Shown: in pieces, positions 60,672-61,823 of the stretch
How the letters are laid out: the number at the start of each line of letters is the position of its first letter
Position numbering within the stretch: the stretch's first letter is position 1
Assembly (NCBI GenBank): GCA_009694195.1
Contig: SHVQ01000014.1
Location: 1 to 61,823 of the forward strand
Length of the DNA: 61,823 nt
Source: Rhodospirillales bacterium
Lineage (GTDB): Bacteria > Pseudomonadota > Alphaproteobacteria > Rhodospirillales > SHVQ01
Direction: 5' to 3'
Position numbers and translations under genes: made by a program
The notes under the pieces: generated by a model
What the model was told of the DNA's origin: nothing
The model's input: the letters and a program-made list of their open reading frames with translations, nothing else
The model's database searches: none

Positions 60672-61823
60672 TCAATTCTTGACGATGTTGTGCTCGGGGC
60701 CGAAGGGGAACTTGGTGATGTCCTCGGCGCCCGTTTCGGTGACGACCAGGATGTCGTGCTCCTTGTAGCCGCCGGCGCCCGGAAGCTGCGAAGGGACCGC
60801 GATCATCGGCTCCATGGACACGACCATGCCCGGTTTCAGCACCGTCTTCACGTCCTCGCGAAGCTCCACCCCCGCCTCGCGGCCGTAATAGTGGCAAAGC
60901 ACGCCGAACGAATGGCCGTAGCCGAAGGACCGGTACTGCAGAAGATCGTGCGAGCGATAAATTTCGTTGAGCTCGGCGGCGACGTCGCAGCAGCGGGCCC
61001 CCGGCCGGATCAGCTCGAGCCCCCGCCGGTGGACCTTGCAGTTGATCTCCCAAAGCTCGAGGTGGCGGTCGCTGGTCACGTGGTCGCAGAACATCGTGCG
61101 CTCGAGCGCGATGTAGTAGCCGGCGATCATGGGGAAGCAATTGTGGCTGAGGATGTCGCCCTTCTTGATGACCCGTGTGGTGACCGCGTTGTGGGCGCCG
61201 TCCGTGTTCATGCCGGACTGGAGCCAGCACCAAGTGTCGCGAATTTCCGTGTGGGGGAACGCGCGCGCGATCGCCCTCACCATCGCGTCGGTCGCGACGA
61301 TCGCGACTTCGTGCTCCGGCACGCCCGCTTTGATGGCGGCAAATCCGGCCGCACCCCCGATGTCGGCGACGCGGGCACCTCCTTTGATGAGCGCGATCTC
61401 TTCCGGCGATTTCACCGTGCGCATCCACATGGTCGGCTGCGCCACGTCGGCGAACTTGGCCTTCGGGAACGCCTCCTTGAGCATGCGGTTGAGATCGAGG
61501 CTCACGTGGTCGAACTCGATGCCGATGCGCTTCGCGCGGCCGAGCCCGCCCTTCAACGCGTGGTAGAAATTGTCTTTGCGCCAGTCCGTGTAGGTGATCG
61601 TTTCGACCGAGGTCCGGCGCCACGGCTGGCCCGCGTCAATCGCGGACGTGATGAGCAATTCCTTTTTGGGCGTGACGACGAGGGCGTATTTCCGCCCAAA
61701 CGCGCAGTAGAGGTAGTCGGCGAAGTAGCAGATGTTGTGATAGGACGTGAATACTGCGGCATCGAGCTTGAGATCGGCCATGACGGCGCGAAGGCCATCG
61801 AGGCGGCGCTTCATCTCGCGGGG
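60672..61823 (-). CDS. Creatinase (creatine amidinohydrolase), N-terminus beyond window
   Basis: 383 residues are visible. The sequence matches known Pseudomonas creatinase along its length as I recall it: FTSYHNICY, DAGQPWRRT, WLQSGMNTDGAHNAVTTR, NCFPMIAGYY, YGHSFGVLCHYYGREAG and ITKFPFGPEHNI. Counting from the Met at 61814, the catalytic His is H208 and the glutamates are E238 and E335. These match H232, E262 and about E358 of P. putida creatinase with a constant offset of about 24. The true start therefore lies some 25 codons upstream, outside the window; only 3 in-frame codons remain. It cleaves creatine to sarcosine and urea and heads an operon with AtzG-like, amidase and Ldh_2 genes. 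Confidence 0.92.
   Translation of the reverse strand, partial: PREMKRRLDGLRAVMADLKLDAAVFTSYHNICYFADYLYCAFGRKYALVVTPKKELLITSAIDAGQPWRRTSVETITYTDWRKDNFYHALKGGLGRAKRIGIEFDHVSLDLNRMLKEAFPKAKFADVAQPTMWMRTVKSPEEIALIKGGARVADIGGAAGFAAIKAGVPEHEVAIVATDAMVRAIARAFPHTEIRDTWCWLQSGMNTDGAHNAVTTRVIKKGDILSHNCFPMIAGYYIALERTMFCDHVTSDRHLELWEINCKVHRRGLELIRPGARCCDVAAELNEIYRSHDLLQYRSFGYGHSFGVLCHYYGREAGVELREDVKTVLKPGMVVSMEPMIAVPSQLPGAGGYKEHDILVVTETGAEDITKFPFGPEHNIVKN

Noticed and set aside
59041..61623. An 860-codon protein containing the amidase
   Set aside because: Residues before GTG 60453 are shadow of the creatinase gene in another frame.

Overview
The window looks like a chromosomal segment of a GC-rich alphaproteobacterium. 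The evidence is the Sox/IorAB gene content, a DUF1127 protein, GcvA-type LysR and HisKA-type sequences, and two families of short palindromic intergenic elements of the kind common in that class. By eye the GC content is in the mid-60s; I did not compute it. I saw no tRNA, rRNA, CRISPR array, transposase or phage gene.

The region is a dense catabolic and transport island for nitrogen-containing organics. Left block (1-4336, minus): two tandem creatinase-like M24 enzymes (one cut by the window edge), a phytanoyl-CoA-dioxygenase-type Fe(II)/2OG oxygenase (PhyH), a class II aldolase and a D-2-hydroxyacid dehydrogenase. Divergent from it (4525-9982, plus): a complete polar amino-acid ABC importer, a D-threonine/3-hydroxyaspartate-aldolase-like PLP enzyme, and a membrane protein gene broken by two compensating frameshifts. 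Next come a VapBC-like toxin-antitoxin pair (9999-10708, minus) and mocA-xdhC (10782-12415, minus). These are followed by a tightly overlapping operon iorA-iorB-soxX-soxY-soxZ-soxA (12514-17208, minus), which joins a periplasmic molybdenum hydroxylase to the Sox carrier and cytochrome proteins without soxB or soxCD.

Middle (17412-26831): another M24 enzyme; a minus-strand set of M20 carbamoylase-type amidohydrolase, M24 enzyme and two Asp/Glu-racemase-family paralogs (one with an apparent ATT start and no catalytic cysteines); a DUF1127 protein; a LysR regulator with an apparent CTG start; a TRZ/ATZ-type amidohydrolase; a DUF1028 protein; and an unrecognised 90-residue ORF. The ORF abuts the 3' remnant of an amino-acid ABC permease. 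From 27109 to 31482 there are five tandem PhyH oxygenases, followed by a second class II aldolase and an Ldh_2-type dehydrogenase.

Right part (33622-61823): a metal-type M24 peptidase, two threonine-synthase-like PLP enzymes, a HyuA-type hydantoinase/oxoprolinase subunit, an orphan HigA-like antitoxin, RidA, DinB, GST and another metal-type M24 enzyme. Two complete spermidine/putrescine-type ABC importers flank an amidase and an amidohydrolase-2 enzyme. Then come an EamA transporter, a REC-LuxR-HisKA-HATPase fusion regulator, and a minus-strand operon creatinase - AtzG-like - amidase - Ldh_2 that runs off the window.

A plausible reading is that three importers bring in polar or cationic nitrogen compounds. 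A large set of C-N hydrolases (seven M24, two amidases, M20, two amidohydrolases, HyuA), racemases, PLP lyases and oxidoreductases then degrades them. Substrates are inferred, and only the creatinase is recognised with real specificity.
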